From positions 3,844,001-3,908,000 of the forward strand of contig NZ_CP011319.1 in the NCBI RefSeq assembly GCF_001865675.1: DNA of 64,000 bases, read 5' to 3'. Shown one piece after another: positions 35,344 through 43,406 of this stretch (within the stretch, counting starts at the first letter, position 1; each line of letters starts with the position of its first letter). The notes under the pieces are model-generated. The model ran no database searches and had not been told where the DNA came from. It saw nothing but the letters and a program-made list of their open reading frames with translations. The stretch comes from Janthinobacterium sp. 1_2014MBL_MicDiv. GTDB lineage: Bacteria; Pseudomonadota; Gammaproteobacteria; Burkholderiales; Burkholderiaceae_D. Position numbers and translations under genes: made by a program.

Positions 35344-37151
35344 CGCAACAGCTCCTCTCCCGATTTCTTCGCCACCAGCACCAGTTGCGTGAAGCTGTTC
35401 GCATGCACATACAGTCCCAGGAAACAGTCGATGACCTGGGCGAAGGCATGGATGCCGCTGCCGACGAACGCCTCCTCGTCCAGCGTCAGCCGCACTTCGA
35501 TGCCGCGCACCAGGCAGGCGAAGGGATTGCCGGGCAGCCAGGCATTGACGGCCTTGTGGGCGATCGCCGTCAGGCCGCGGATCTGCCGCTGCGAGGTCGG
35601 CGAGCGCGGCAAGTCATACAGGGCCAGCATCTCCTGGAAGGCTTCCAGGCCGCTGCCGGCCAGCGACAGGTGGTTCAGCGACAGGTGCGAGATCAGGCGC
35701 CAGTGGGCGCCCCGCCCCCGTTCGAATCGGTGCGACTCGGTGGGCTTGCGCAGCAGGCTGATGCTGCGCACGCTGGAGCCGCCCTCGAGGAACAGGTCGC
35801 CGCCGTGCAAGCCATAGGTCAGCTGCGCCGGCAGGTCGCGGTTGGTGCAGCTCAGTTCCAGGCTGAGCGTATCCGTTTCCACGGCGGCCGGATCGAAGTC
35901 GATATCGACGATCGAGATCTCCGTTTCATGGCCGGGACTCTTGTGGGCGATCACTTCGTCGCGCCGCATCACCCAGTAATGTCCGTCCCTGGCCGGCGTT
36001 TCGCCGTGGCGCAGCGAGTAAAACGGCCGGAATTCGACCACCGACTCGCCTTGCGGCGTCTGCCGCACCAGCTTGACCGCCTCGATGGCGTGCACCTCGA
36101 ACGCATACGCGCGGCGCGCATCGGCCAGCACCGGGTAGCTGGCGGCCGTATGCGTGATGCGTATCGGCTCGCCGCGCTGGCGGAACAAATTGACCACCGG
36201 CGTGCAGCCGAGCAGCAGGTTATGCGTCGCCATGGTGCCCAGCAGGCGCGCCGTATTCGAGTCGGTGCGCAAGCCGCTCAGGGCCAGGTGCAGGGTAACG
36301 CGGCGGCATCCGGCCGGCAGCACGGCGCACAGCGCGCCCAGGTCGATGTCGAAGAAATTGAATTTTTCGGGAAAACAGAAATACTCGGTCAGCAGCCGGT
36401 ACGCCGGATGCGAGCGGGCCGCGAACGGGATCAGCGCATCGTCTTCGGCGAAACCGGCGCTGCTGACGGGATTGACGGCCAGCGCGATCCAGCGGCCGCT
36501 GTCGTCCGCCTCGGCGTACGCCTGCACGGTGCGCATGAACAGCGCATCGCGCAGCGCGGCGCAAAACGAGGGCTGGCCGTCGATGAAGACGCGCAGCGAT
36601 GGCAGGCCCAGCTGGGCCAGCGAGATCTGCCCGGCAGTCGATTCGAGGCGCATGCTCACGCCCGAGGTGGCGCCGGATGGCAGCTGCGCCTGCTCCGGCG
36701 CGGCGATGATGGGGGAAAACGCCGCATGCGTGAGCGCCAGCGGCGCCACGGTGACGGCATACGCGGTGCGGAAGGTGCAGGCCACGCCCTTCACGGGACG
36801 CGTCGTCAGTTCCGTGCCGCGGGCGATTTCGGTGGCCGCCGTCAGCTGCGCCGCCGCGGCCGCATAATCCATGCGGGCGATCGAACAGCTGGGGAAAGGC
36901 CGCAGATAATGCGGATACAGCACCTCGAACAGGGCTTCGGTGAATTCGGGGTAGTCGTCGTCGAGGCGCTTCGAGATACGCGAATTGAGCAGCGCGAAGG
37001 ACTGGATCATGCGCTCGATATGCGGGTCTTCGCACACTTCGCCGCCCATTAGCAAACGCCCGGCGATCTTCGGGTAGCGTTCGGAAAACTCGCGCGAATA
37101 GCGGCGCAGGAATCCCAGCTCCCGCTCGTAGTACGGTAACAGTTCTTCCAA
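35307..37151 (-). CDS. tssF: TssF, T6SS baseplate subunit
   Basis: A 614-residue TssF. The TTG at 37151 is chosen: GGGAG lies 7 bp upstream, it falls 2 bp after the tssE stop, and it gives (M)EELLPYYERELGFLRRYSREF, the standard beginning. Further hallmarks: YPKIAGRLLMGGEVCEDPHIERMIQ split over the first 60 residues, YPHYLRPFPSCSIARM, and RGIEVRLTLDEEAFVGSGIH near the end. The non-ATG start and overlap with tssG suggest translational coupling across tssE-tssF-tssG. Confidence 0.94.
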   Translation of the reverse strand: MEELLPYYERELGFLRRYSREFSERYPKIAGRLLMGGEVCEDPHIERMIQSFALLNSRISKRLDDDYPEFTEALFEVLYPHYLRPFPSCSIARMDYAAAAAQLTAATEIARGTELTTRPVKGVACTFRTAYAVTVAPLALTHAAFSPIIAAPEQAQLPSGATSGVSMRLESTAGQISLAQLGLPSLRVFIDGQPSFCAALRDALFMRTVQAYAEADDSGRWIALAVNPVSSAGFAEDDALIPFAARSHPAYRLLTEYFCFPEKFNFFDIDLGALCAVLPAGCRRVTLHLALSGLRTDSNTARLLGTMATHNLLLGCTPVVNLFRQRGEPIRITHTAASYPVLADARRAYAFEVHAIEAVKLVRQTPQGESVVEFRPFYSLRHGETPARDGHYWVMRRDEVIAHKSPGHETEISIVDIDFDPAAVETDTLSLELSCTNRDLPAQLTYGLHGGDLFLEGGSSVRSISLLRKPTESHRFERGRGAHWRLISHLSLNHLSLAGSGLEAFQEMLALYDLPRSPTSQRQIRGLTAIAHKAVNAWLPGNPFACLVRGIEVRLTLDEEAFVGSGIHAFAQVIDCFLGLYVHANSFTQLVLVAKKSGEELLRCKPRSGDSSLV

Positions 37152-37153
37152 GG

Positions 37154-37651
37154 TCAGGCTCCCGTCTGCGCCGCGCGGCGCCCCTTGCTGATGGTGTAGT
37201 GCAGGCTGGAAGGCTGCAGGATGGCGTCGAAATTGACGGGTTCGTGCGCCGCGTGCACCACTAGCAGCGCGCTGATGGCGAAATTGAGGCGGTTGATCGA
37301 ACCTTCCTGGATTTCCAGCGAAGCGCGCACATTGCGCAGGCGCGGCTCGTGGCGGGCGATGGCCTTTTCCAGGCACTGGCAAATATGCGCGCGGTCATCG
37401 GTGCTCGACAGGCTCAGGCCGGCGAAATCGTTCAAGCCATAGGTGATGATGGACTTACCGCATTCGGGGAACTTTTTCAGCAGCGCCTCGGGCAGCACCG
37501 TGCGCGTGTTGAGCAGCGCCTCCAGGTCGCGCGCCACGGTATCCTTCAGGTCCTCGAGCGAAAGGCGCGAGATGGTGCCGCTGGAAGCCCCATGGATGGG
37601 CGTGTCCATCAGGCGGTCGAACAGGCCCGGCGTAAAACCTTTCATAGGCAT
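37154..37651 (-). CDS. tssE: TssE, gp25-like baseplate protein
   Basis: A 165-residue gp25-like TssE. Seen: PGLFDRLMD near the start, then LSLEDLKDTVARDLEALLNTR, with the ARDLExLLNTR motif of the family, FPECGKSIITYGLNDFAG, and INRLNFAISALLVVHAAHEP. A second ATG two codons in is also possible. It follows hcp by about 95 bp, a gap containing GC-rich inverted repeats that could modulate read-through after hcp. Confidence 0.92.
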   Translation of the reverse strand: MPMKGFTPGLFDRLMDTPIHGASSGTISRLSLEDLKDTVARDLEALLNTRTVLPEALLKKFPECGKSIITYGLNDFAGLSLSSTDDRAHICQCLEKAIARHEPRLRNVRASLEIQEGSINRLNFAISALLVVHAAHEPVNFDAILQPSSLHYTISKGRRAAQTGA

Positions 37652-37746
37652 CCCGCATCAAGAGGTGGGAAGGGCCCGCAACCCGCGGCCTGGACAGCCA
37701 GCGGCGGGTACGGCAGGCATGCGCGCGAGCGCGCGGTACGGCGCTG

Positions 37747-38238
37747 TCAGACGGTCTTGTTGGCCGACAGGTCCCAGCCGCCGGAGGTATTGCCGCCCGA
37801 ACCGCCGCCGACTTTTTGCTGCGTGTATTTCCACTTGACCTTGGAATACTTGAGCGACAAGTCTTCGCCGAGAATGTCGCCGGCGGCCACCGAGGGAGCC
37901 ACGCTGCTGATCATCACGTTCTCGAGTTCGATTTCAAAGTACTTGATGCGCTCGCCCTGGCCATCGGCGCGCAGAAACTCGAGCTTGGCTTTCGGTATGG
38001 TTTTGCCTGAGGAGCAGGTCTGCAGCAGCAAGGGACTGGCCAGGTCGGCCATCTTGGCGATGACGATGTCCTTGTGCTCCGTGCGTTCGGCCGTATGGCC
38101 GCCGCCCGTCGATGCCGTCGCCGACTTCGGTTGCAATACCTGCCACTGGACCGACTTGCATTCGATCCAATCTTTATGGCTGTTGTCCGTAGATTCGCCT
38201 TTGATGCCGTCAATTTGCAAGTAAACGTCGATTGCCAT
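37747..38238 (-). CDS. hcp: Hcp (TssD), T6SS tube protein
   Basis: A 163-residue Hcp, the hexameric ring that stacks into the expelled tube. Begins AIDVYLQIDGIKGESTD and contains WQVLQPKSATASTGGGHTAE, DIVIAKMADLASPLLLQTC and KAKLEFLRADGQGERIKYF. The C terminus is slightly extended (KVKWKYTQQKVGGGSGG) but has no toxin domain. It lies between tssC and tssE in the sheath operon and is the only hcp in the window. Confidence 0.95.
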   Translation of the reverse strand: MAIDVYLQIDGIKGESTDNSHKDWIECKSVQWQVLQPKSATASTGGGHTAERTEHKDIVIAKMADLASPLLLQTCSSGKTIPKAKLEFLRADGQGERIKYFEIELENVMISSVAPSVAAGDILGEDLSLKYSKVKWKYTQQKVGGGSGGNTSGGWDLSANKTV

Positions 38239-38271
38239 GTTATTCCTTTCAAGGGTAGGAAGAAAAATGCC

Positions 38272-39756
38272 TTACGATTTGGTCGACTGCGGAAGCTCCG
38301 CGACCAAACGGAGTGAAACGGATAATTCGTCGAGCTGGAAATGCGGGCGCAGGAAGGACACGGCGCGGTACACGCCGGGACGGCCCGGCACTTCGGCCAC
38401 CTGCACGGACGCTTCGCGCAGCGGGAACTGGGCTTTCTGTTCCTGGCTGGCGTTATCGTCGAGCAACACATACTGCATCAGCCAGCGGTTCAGGAAATCC
38501 TCGACGTTGGAAGCGGCGGCAAAGCTGCCGATCTTGTCGCGCATCATGGCCTTCATGTAGTGGGCGATGCGCGACACGGCAAAGATGTATTGCAGCTGGG
38601 CCGACAGCACCGCGTTCGCATTGGCCGAATCGGTGTTGTATTTTTTCGCCTTCTGCGCCGATTGGGCGCCGAAGAACGCGGCGTAGTCCGTGTTCTTGCA
38701 ATGCACGAGCGAGATGAAGCCCAGGTCGCTCAATTCCTTTTCGCGGCGGTCCGTGATGGCGATCTCGGCCGGGCATTTCAAGGCCACTTCCCCTTCATCC
38801 GTCTTGAAGGTATGCGTCGGCAAGTCTTCCACCAGCCCGCCGCCCTCCACGCCCCGGATGGCCGCGCACCAGCCGTAATCCTCGAAGGCGGCCGTGAGCT
38901 TGGTGCCGAAGGCATAGGCGGCGTTGCACCACAGGTACTTCTGGTGGTCGGTGCCGTCCACGTCCTCGACGAAATTGAAGCCTTCCACGGTGGCGCCATC
39001 GGCCGGGTTGAATGGCAGGCGCCCCAGGAAACGGGGCAAGGTCAGGCCCACATAGCGGGCATCTTCCGATTCGCGCAGCGATTTCCACTTCGCGTATTCG
39101 ACCGTGTCGAAGACCTTGGCCAGGTCGCGCGGCTTGCCCAGGTCGCTGTAGCTTTCCAGGCCAAACAGTTCCGGCGAGGCGGCCGAGATAAACGGCGCGT
39201 GGGCGGCGGCGGCCACGTGCGACATCTGCTCGATGAAATACATGTCTTCCGGCTGCCGGCTGAATTCGAAGTCGCCCAGCAAGGTGCCGAACGGGGCGCC
39301 GCCAAACGTGCCGAATTCCTCTTCGTACACTTTCTTGAACATGGTCGACTGGTCGAATTCCAGCGCGCTCTGGAAATCCTTGACCAGCTCGCGCTTGGTC
39401 GCGTTCATCATCTTGATCTTCAGGTTCGTGCCGGTCGACGTGTTCTTGACCAGGTAATGCAGGCCGGTCCAGCTGCTTTCCAGCTTCTGGAATTCGGGCG
39501 CATGCATGATCGCGCTCAGCTGCTGGGAAATCAGCTGGTCCAGCTCGGCCACGCGGGCATCGATGGTCGCCGCCAGGTTGTTCGACACCACCACCGTGCC
39601 GTCCATGACCTGGCTGACCAGTTCGGAAATGAGGTCCTTGGCGCGGGCATGCTCGACGCTGGACTTGGCCACCTTGCTCTGTTCCACGATCTGGTCGAGC
39701 AAGTCGATCTCGGTGCTGGCGGAGGCGGTCAATGAGGGAGTCATCTGTGCGGACAT
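38272..39756 (-). CDS. tssC: TssC, large sheath subunit
   Basis: A 494-residue TssC (VipB). The ATG at 39756 gives MSAQMTPSLTASASTEIDLL and lies 2 bp after the tssB stop. Seen: ESSWTGLHYLVKNTSTGTNL, GTFGGAPFGTLLGDFEF, LPRFLGRLPFN and the C-terminal LNRWLMQYVLLDDNASQE, all standard for the family. Assembles with TssB into the contractile sheath. Confidence 0.96.
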   Translation of the reverse strand: MSAQMTPSLTASASTEIDLLDQIVEQSKVAKSSVEHARAKDLISELVSQVMDGTVVVSNNLAATIDARVAELDQLISQQLSAIMHAPEFQKLESSWTGLHYLVKNTSTGTNLKIKMMNATKRELVKDFQSALEFDQSTMFKKVYEEEFGTFGGAPFGTLLGDFEFSRQPEDMYFIEQMSHVAAAAHAPFISAASPELFGLESYSDLGKPRDLAKVFDTVEYAKWKSLRESEDARYVGLTLPRFLGRLPFNPADGATVEGFNFVEDVDGTDHQKYLWCNAAYAFGTKLTAAFEDYGWCAAIRGVEGGGLVEDLPTHTFKTDEGEVALKCPAEIAITDRREKELSDLGFISLVHCKNTDYAAFFGAQSAQKAKKYNTDSANANAVLSAQLQYIFAVSRIAHYMKAMMRDKIGSFAAASNVEDFLNRWLMQYVLLDDNASQEQKAQFPLREASVQVAEVPGRPGVYRAVSFLRPHFQLDELSVSLRLVAELPQSTKS

Positions 39757-39757
39757 A

Positions 39758-40267
39758 TCAGTCTTTCCTGACGTGGGAGTGTTGTTCCAGCTGGGCCAGC
39801 TTCTCGGTACTGTTGAGCACATCGTTGAGGATGTCTTCCAGCTTGTCGTTGCCGGCCAGCTTGTTGCGCAGGTCGGCCAGCTTGGTGCGCGCCTCGAGCA
39901 GCTTGCGCAGCGGCTCCACCTGCTCCACCACCGCCTCGGGACGGAAGTCGCTCATCGAATGAAACTTGAGCTCGATGCCGAACTGGCCGCCAGCGTCGCT
40001 CAGCTCGTTGGGCACGCGGAAGGTCGCGCGCGGTTCGATGCCCTTCAGCACGGCATCGAAGTTGTCGCGGTCGATGTCGACGAACTTGCGGTCCTTCAGG
40101 CGCTTCTGTTCCAGTTCGGAATTGCCGCCGAAGTCGCCCACCACGCCGACCACGAAGGGCAGCTCCTTGTTTTCAATCGCGTCGCCGATCTCGACGTCAT
40201 ACGTCATCTGCACGCGCGGCGGGCGTACCTTTTGCAGGCGCTTCTGGACACTATCTTTCTTCGACAT
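39758..40267 (-). CDS. tssB: TssB, small sheath subunit
   Basis: A 169-residue TssB (VipA). The ATG at 40267 has AAGGGGATGTC upstream and gives MSKKDSVQKRLQKVRPPRVQ; the longer frame adds ten unlikely residues. Contains VQMTYDVEIGDAIENKELPF, VVGDFGG and IELKFHSMSDFRPEAVV. Partner of TssC; gene gap of 1 bp suggests coupled translation. Confidence 0.96.
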   Translation of the reverse strand: MSKKDSVQKRLQKVRPPRVQMTYDVEIGDAIENKELPFVVGVVGDFGGNSELEQKRLKDRKFVDIDRDNFDAVLKGIEPRATFRVPNELSDAGGQFGIELKFHSMSDFRPEAVVEQVEPLRKLLEARTKLADLRNKLAGNDKLEDILNDVLNSTEKLAQLEQHSHVRKD

Positions 40268-40340
40268 GACATCCCCTTCGAAAAGAATCGGCAACATCGG
40301 CGATGCGCCTGTTGAACTGCGGCGTTTGGCTAGTCACTGC

Positions 40341-40907
40341 TCACTTGAGCGCATTGAATGGATTGGCGCTGCCCTCGTCGGCGCTGCGCTTGCCTTGCTG
40401 CTTGCGCGCCGGACGCGCCGGCGCCTTTTCCGGCGGCGGCACGAGGACGCTTTCGCCCAGGCTCTCGCGCAGCAGCTTGGCCAGGTCCTGCGATTCCGCA
40501 CGCAACGGGCCGGACAGGTTGTTCTGGCGGCTCAAGTCGGCCAGCGCCCGCGTCGACAGGCGCAGCCCGCTGATGGCGATCACGCTGTTGGCCAGCTTGT
40601 CGGCCGGATCGCGCACCAGCACTTCCTGCGCATTCAGGATGGCCTCGCCATACTGGCCCGCCTCGTAGCGCGTCTGCGCCATGCGCACCCACGGCTGCTT
40701 GTCGGCCGGGAAAGCGACGGCGGCCTGTTGCCACAGCCCCAAGGCCGCCTCGTTACTGCCGCTACTGGCCGCCTGCGCCGCCTTGGACATCATCTCGTCC
40801 ATCGTGGGCGGCGCCATGACGGCCGGCTTGGCCGCGGGCGTGGTGTCGCAGGCACTCAGTGTCAAGGCACATGCAATTGCTGCGAGCAGCGAAACCGATC
40901 GTGTCAT
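40341..40907 (-). CDS. TPR-like lipoprotein at the head of the tssB operon
   Basis: A 188-residue lipoprotein: signal peptide with lipobox LSAC (Cys20). Residues about 35-105 form two TPR-like helix pairs (GLWQQAAVAFPADKQPWVRM, YGEAILNAQEVLVRDPADK), followed by a helical stretch and a basic Pro/Lys tail (PPPEKAPARPARKQQGKR). It precedes tssB by 73 bp. No TssJ is seen in the window, so this lipoprotein could be the outer-membrane partner of TssM, comparable in position to the periplasmic assembly protein AsaA of Acinetobacter, which also lacks TssJ. That comparison is inference. Confidence 0.75.
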   Translation of the reverse strand: MTRSVSLLAAIACALTLSACDTTPAAKPAVMAPPTMDEMMSKAAQAASSGSNEAALGLWQQAAVAFPADKQPWVRMAQTRYEAGQYGEAILNAQEVLVRDPADKLANSVIAISGLRLSTRALADLSRQNNLSGPLRAESQDLAKLLRESLGESVLVPPPEKAPARPARKQQGKRSADEGSANPFNALK

Positions 40908-41261
40908 ATGGTGCTTTCCCTCACAAAAAAGACGCGTTGACGATCAAAATAAAGTTGTAATTTATAGTTGCTAATTATTTATTTTTCGGAGCCTAACATG
41001 ATTTGAATATTTATCGCGCTCAATAGAAAATACGCGAAAACTCACTATTCATGCGGCTTTCCGGGCAGCGTGCGCTATGGAAACGTACCGTACGCGCCCT
41101 TCCTCAAGATAATGTTATGGTGCTTTCAGTTGCGAAAAAAGCACCACCTTGTGCGATGCAAAGGGTGGATGATTTCAGCGGCAAGAACACGGTAGCGGCA
41201 TGCCGGCGCGGACGGGTCAACCGGTCTCCACGCCTCACTTGGTCAGGCAAAAGGGCAATCC
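40908..41261. promoter_or_regulatory. Divergent intergenic region between the tssB and tssK operons
   Basis: 354 bp without a supported gene. The part at 40925-41045 is markedly AT-rich against the surroundings (AATTTATAGTTGCTAATTAT) and holds several -10-like hexamers on both strands (TATAAA towards tssB, TATAGT towards tssK), so divergent promoters are expected here. No sigma-54 -24/-12 element and no clear -35/-10 pair with normal spacing could be picked out by eye. A short open frame at 41051-41359 runs into tssK out of frame and is not supported. Confidence 0.5.
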
Positions 41262-42608
41262 ATGAGCGTTGCAAACAAATTGTTGTGGGGCGAAGGCCTG
41301 TTCTTGCGGCCCCAGCATTTTCAGCAGCAAGACCAGTATCACGAACACCGCCTGCATGAGAGCGTCAAGGCGCTGCATCCATACGCATGGGGCGTGAGCC
41401 AGCTGCAGATAGACCGCGATGCGCTCGGCAACCATACCTTGCGGCTGCTGGAGCTGTCGCTGATCTTCCAGGACGGAGAAATCTACAACGCGGCCGGCGC
41501 CGACGAGCTGCCCGAGGCCATCGACCTTGGCAACCTGCCGCCGTCGCAGCAGTCGGTGACCTTTTACGCCGCCCTGCCCGCATTCAAGCAATTCGGCGGC
41601 AACTTTGCCTCGGCCGGCCAGCCCAACAGCGCGGCACGCTACGGCCAGGCCAATCTCAGCACGCCGGACCTGTACACGCAGGCCGCGCAGGCCGAACTCA
41701 CCTACCTGAAGAAATCGCTGCGCCTGGTGGCGGAATCGGATCCGCGCGACTCCTACGTGAGCTTCCCGCTGCTGCGCCTGCGGCGCCTGTCGACGGGCGG
41801 CTTCGAGCAGGACCCGGCCTTCGTGCCGCCCAGCCTGTCGATCCGCAGCGCACCGCTGCTGTTCCTGCAGCTGCGCCGCCTGATCGACGCGCTGCAAGCC
41901 AAGGTCAATGCCCTGTATGGCCACCATCGCGAGCCGAGCAAGAGCGTGATCGAGTTCCGCTCCGGCGACATGTCCTCGTTCTGGCTGCTGCATACGGCCA
42001 GTTCGGCCTTTGCCTCGCTCAGTCATTACTTCCACCATCCGGCCCTGCATCCCGAGCGCCTGTACGAGCAGTTGCTGGGCCTGGCCGGCGCGCTGATGAC
42101 GTTTTCGAAAACCCATGCGCTGGCCGACCTGCCGGCGTACCGGCACGCCGATCCCGGGCCGCCGTTTGCGCAGCTGCACGCGATCATCCGCGAATTGCTC
42201 GACACGGTGATCTCGTCGAAGTATTTTGCGATCGCGCTCAGCGAAACCAAGCCGTCCTACCATCACGGCAAGCTCGATTCGGAAAAAATCGACGGCAAGA
42301 CGGCGTTTTACCTGGGCGTCTCGGCCGACATGCCGGGCATGGAGCTGGTCGACGTGGTGCCGCTGCGCTTCAAGGTGGGCGCGCCCGACGACGTGGAAAA
42401 GTTCGTGCTGTCGGCCTTGCCCGGCGTGCGCCTGCAGCATGCGCCGCAGGTGCCGGCCGCCGTGCCCGTCCGTCCGGATGCGTACTACTTCACCATCGAG
42501 GCCAAGGGCCAGATGTACGAGCGCATGCTGCAGGCGCAATCGGTCCTGATTTATGTCCCCTCCGGCATGCGCGACCTGAAGCTCGAGCTGGTCGCCGTCA
42601 CCTCCTGA
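41262..42608 (+). CDS. tssK: TssK, T6SS baseplate adaptor
   Basis: A 448-residue TssK that links the baseplate to the membrane complex. Begins SVANKLLWGEGLFLRPQHFQ and then QDQYHEHRLHESVKALHPYA, both diagnostic; the C-terminal neck and receptor-binding-like head follows (FKVGAPDDVEKFVLSALPGV, YFTIEAKGQMYERMLQAQSV). First gene of a plus-strand operon with tssL and vgrG-3. Confidence 0.96.
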   Translation: MSVANKLLWGEGLFLRPQHFQQQDQYHEHRLHESVKALHPYAWGVSQLQIDRDALGNHTLRLLELSLIFQDGEIYNAAGADELPEAIDLGNLPPSQQSVTFYAALPAFKQFGGNFASAGQPNSAARYGQANLSTPDLYTQAAQAELTYLKKSLRLVAESDPRDSYVSFPLLRLRRLSTGGFEQDPAFVPPSLSIRSAPLLFLQLRRLIDALQAKVNALYGHHREPSKSVIEFRSGDMSSFWLLHTASSAFASLSHYFHHPALHPERLYEQLLGLAGALMTFSKTHALADLPAYRHADPGPPFAQLHAIIRELLDTVISSKYFAIALSETKPSYHHGKLDSEKIDGKTAFYLGVSADMPGMELVDVVPLRFKVGAPDDVEKFVLSALPGVRLQHAPQVPAAVPVRPDAYYFTIEAKGQMYERMLQAQSVLIYVPSGMRDLKLELVAVTS

Positions 42609-42623
42609 CATAGAAATGACACG

Positions 42624-43406
42624 ATGAACCTCTCCGCTCCCCCTTCCCTGATGTCCGGCAGCCAGGCTGCCTATTCGGCCAGCGTGCTTGCCGGTCCCGG
42701 CACCGAACACACGCTGATGGACCTGATGTACGACGGCTTTTACGCGCTGTTCATGCTGAAGAACGGCAGCGGCCCGCAGGACAATGCCGATTTCATCGCC
42801 AAGATGACGCAGTTCCTGGACGAATTCGGCCGCGGCGCAAAGAAACAGGGTGCCTCGGCCGACGATATCGACGCGGCCAAGTACGCGTTCTGCGCGGCCG
42901 TCGACGAAATCATCCTGCGTTCGCCCTACAGCATCCGCGACGAATGGGCGCGGCGCCCCTTGCAGCTGGTGCTGTTCGGCGACCAGCTGGCCGGCGAGAA
43001 TTTCTTCATCCGCCTCGAAGCGCTGCGCGCGCGCGGCAGCGCCCACCTGCAGGCGCTCGAAGTGTTCCACATGTGCCTGCTATTGGGTTTCCAGGGCCGC
43101 TACATCCTCGAAGGCCCGGAAAAGCTCAATTACCTGACGGCGCGCCTGGGCGATGAAATCGCCCAGATGAAAGGCAAGAAGACAGGCTTCGCGCCGCATG
43201 CGGAACGGCCGGACCAGATCATCCACAAGCTGCGCAACAATGTGCCGCTGTGGGTGCTGTGCTCCGTGTTCGCGCTGATCTGCGCGCTCGGCTACCTGGG
43301 CTTGCGCACCACGCTGGCGAAAAATACCGAGGAGCAGATGCATGCCTACCAGGATATCGTCAAACTGGCGCCGCGCGTGGCCAACCTGAGCATCACCTTG
43401 CCGTGA
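42624..43406 (+). CDS. tssL: TssL (DotU), T6SS membrane-complex subunit
   Basis: A 260-residue DotU-family protein: a cytoplasmic helical domain (TLMDLMYDGFYALFMLKNG, AKYAFCAAVDEIILRSPYS, FHMCLLLGFQGRYILEG) and one C-terminal membrane helix (VPLWVLCSVFALICALGYLG). It lacks the OmpA-like periplasmic extension found in many TssL proteins; a separate OmpA-like gene at 29595-30407 may replace it. Stop overlaps the vgrG-3 start (TGATG). Confidence 0.95.
   Translation: MNLSAPPSLMSGSQAAYSASVLAGPGTEHTLMDLMYDGFYALFMLKNGSGPQDNADFIAKMTQFLDEFGRGAKKQGASADDIDAAKYAFCAAVDEIILRSPYSIRDEWARRPLQLVLFGDQLAGENFFIRLEALRARGSAHLQALEVFHMCLLLGFQGRYILEGPEKLNYLTARLGDEIAQMKGKKTGFAPHAERPDQIIHKLRNNVPLWVLCSVFALICALGYLGLRTTLAKNTEEQMHAYQDIVKLAPRVANLSITLP

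Noticed and set aside
37652..37746. Terminator after hcp
   Set aside because: GC-rich inverted repeats are present (CGCGCG pairs), but the loop is too small and there is no T-run; read-through into tssE is needed for the operon.
40908..41261. Sigma-54 promoter for the tssK operon
   Set aside because: T6SS operons are sometimes sigma-54 dependent, but no TGGCAC-N5-TTGC element was found in this region.
41051..41359. Plus-strand open frame of 102 codons before tssK
   Set aside because: It overlaps the start of tssK in another frame, has no ribosome site, and its composition is that of shifted coding or intergenic DNA.
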